A model generated the notes under the pieces. The model did not search any database, had not been told where the DNA came from, and was given only the letters and a program-made list of their open reading frames with translations. The position numbers and the translations under genes were made by a program. A DNA stretch of 14,668 nucleotides from contig DOWL01000193.1 in the NCBI GenBank assembly GCA_003519585.1, positions 6,590 to 21,257 of the forward strand. Reading direction: 5' to 3'. Shown here in pieces: positions 13,849 through 14,668 of the stretch (position 1 is its first letter; each line of letters opens with the position of its first letter). The stretch comes from Nocardioides sp. (GTDB lineage: Bacteria; Actinomycetota; Actinomycetes; Propionibacteriales; Nocardioidaceae).

Positions 13849-14668
13849 GGTGATCGCTCATTCGCCAGGTCGCGCCCCTGTGCCGCGTGCCCGGACGTCG
13901 CCCGCATGGCCGAGCGGCGGCGTCCGAGGGCCACCACGATGCCGGGTAACGCCGCCAGGCCGACGCAGATGAGGACCCAGCCGGCGGATAGCGGTGCGGT
14001 CCCCAGCAGAGCGCGCAGGCCCGGCACCGCGACACCTCCGAACTGCCAGATCGCCGCGAGGAGCACCGCGAGCTCCAGGCCGCGCTCGTCCCATCGCCAG
14101 CCGGAGGAGCGGGGCGCCCGCAGCGCCAGTGCCACCACCAGTTGGGCCAGGCCCAGGGTGAGGAACACGGCCGTGCGTGGATCCGCACCGCCCGCATCGG
14201 CCCCGAGCCCGGCCGCGAGGGACGACGCAGCCACCAGAGCACCCACGAGGGCGATCTGGCGGACCAGCGCGTGGTCGAGCACCGACCGCGTGGGCGGCGG
14301 CGACGGCTTGTCCATCAGCGCGGGGTCGAGAGGCTCGCCGCCGAACGCGACGCCGGGCAGCCCGTGCGTGACCATGTTGACCCAGAGGATCATCGCCGGG
14401 GTCAGCACGATCCCCAGGCCGAGGAACGGGCCGCACAGCAGCACGACCACCTCGGCCAGGCCTCCCGCGAGGCCGTAGCGCAGGAACGTCCGGATGTTGG
14501 CGTGGATCCGCCGACCCTCCGCCACCGCCTCGACCAGAGTGCCGAGATCGTCGTCGACCAGCACCAGGTCCGCGGCCTGGCGCGCCACCTCCGTCCCGCG
14601 GCCGCCCATGGCGACGCCGATGTCGGCGCGTCGGAGCGCGGGAGCGTCGTTGACCCCGTCGCCGGTCA
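13845..14668 (-). CDS. P-type cation-transporting ATPase, C-terminal part (start beyond the window)
   Basis: The last 273 residues of a P2-like ATPase that pumps a cation using ATP. The visible part begins at the hinge motif TGDGVNDAPAL (14634-14666) of the P domain, followed by ADIGVAMGGRGTEVARQAADLVL and RIHANIRTFLRYGLAGGLAE leading into M5. M5-M10 follow, a typical Cation_ATPase_C region. Two residues that bind Ca2+ in SERCA differ: in M5 the position of Asn768 is Gly (Glu771 is kept), and in M6 the motif is NMVTHGLPG, with His (14364-14366) where SERCA has Asp800. A standard two-site calcium pump is therefore unlikely and the ion is unknown. The last four bases overlap the DUF4185-like gene. 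The family is certain. Confidence 0.92.
   Translation of the reverse strand, partial: TGDGVNDAPALRRADIGVAMGGRGTEVARQAADLVLVDDDLGTLVEAVAEGRRIHANIRTFLRYGLAGGLAEVVVLLCGPFLGLGIVLTPAMILWVNMVTHGLPGVAFGGEPLDPALMDKPSPPPTRSVLDHALVRQIALVGALVAASSLAAGLGADAGGADPRTAVFLTLGLAQLVVALALRAPRSSGWRWDERGLELAVLLAAIWQFGGVAVPGLRALLGTAPLSAGWVLICVGLAALPGIVVALGRRRSAMRATSGHAAQGRDLANERSP

Noticed and set aside
12811..14478. A 555-codon open frame on the plus strand
   Set aside because: It lies antisense to the DUF4185-like and P-type ATPase genes, both with recognisable motifs, and reads as low-complexity Arg/Pro/Ala sequence.

Overview
The window is very GC-rich DNA (third codon positions almost all G or C, many GTG starts) from a high-GC actinobacterium. 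The gene families would fit a Nocardioides-like member of the Propionibacteriales, but the genus is a guess. There is no rRNA, tRNA, CRISPR array or intact insertion sequence. Coding density is high, and no gene-free stretch exceeds about 190 bases.

Layout. (a) 1-1617, minus strand: N-terminal part of a secreted subtilisin-family protease that runs off the left edge. (b) 1799-2649, plus: a HTH protein resembling the antitoxin of an AbiEii-type nucleotidyltransferase toxin pair, overlapping a toxin reading frame that keeps only about 33 plausible residues. (c) 2695-4881, minus: a tandem DUF4389 membrane protein and, upstream of it in transcription, a beta-CASP metallo-beta-lactamase-fold hydrolase of the RNA-processing type. 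(d) 5003-10852, plus: the central locus. An OmpR-type response regulator and a HAMP sensor kinase are followed by a small signal-anchored Ser/Gly-rich protein, an ApbE-type FAD:protein FMN transferase, a short bis-heme ferric-reductase-like membrane protein, a NuoF-like flavoprotein, a small ferredoxin and a DUF2231 membrane protein. (e) 10965-12590, plus: a DUF2157-like multi-pass membrane protein and a four-helix membrane protein, both of unknown function. (f) 12682-14668, minus: a secreted DUF4185-like beta-propeller protein, translationally coupled to the end of a P-type cation ATPase that runs off the right edge.

The most interesting system is (d). The membrane protein shows the histidine spacing of a NOX/ferric-reductase heme domain (14 and 13) but has no FAD/NAD(P)H domain. 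The NuoF-like protein and ferredoxin made from overlapping reading frames could supply those functions as separate subunits. Four successive ATGA/GTGA overlaps tie the module together. A perfect GGATTTGA direct repeat with an 11-bp period, the geometry of OmpR/PhoB sites, lies between the kinase gene and the redox genes, so the two-component system probably controls them. The FMN transferase has no recognisable substrate here: the small protein in front of it looks like the signal anchor and linker of an FMN-binding protein without the FMN-binding domain. All functional statements are inferred from sequence alone.
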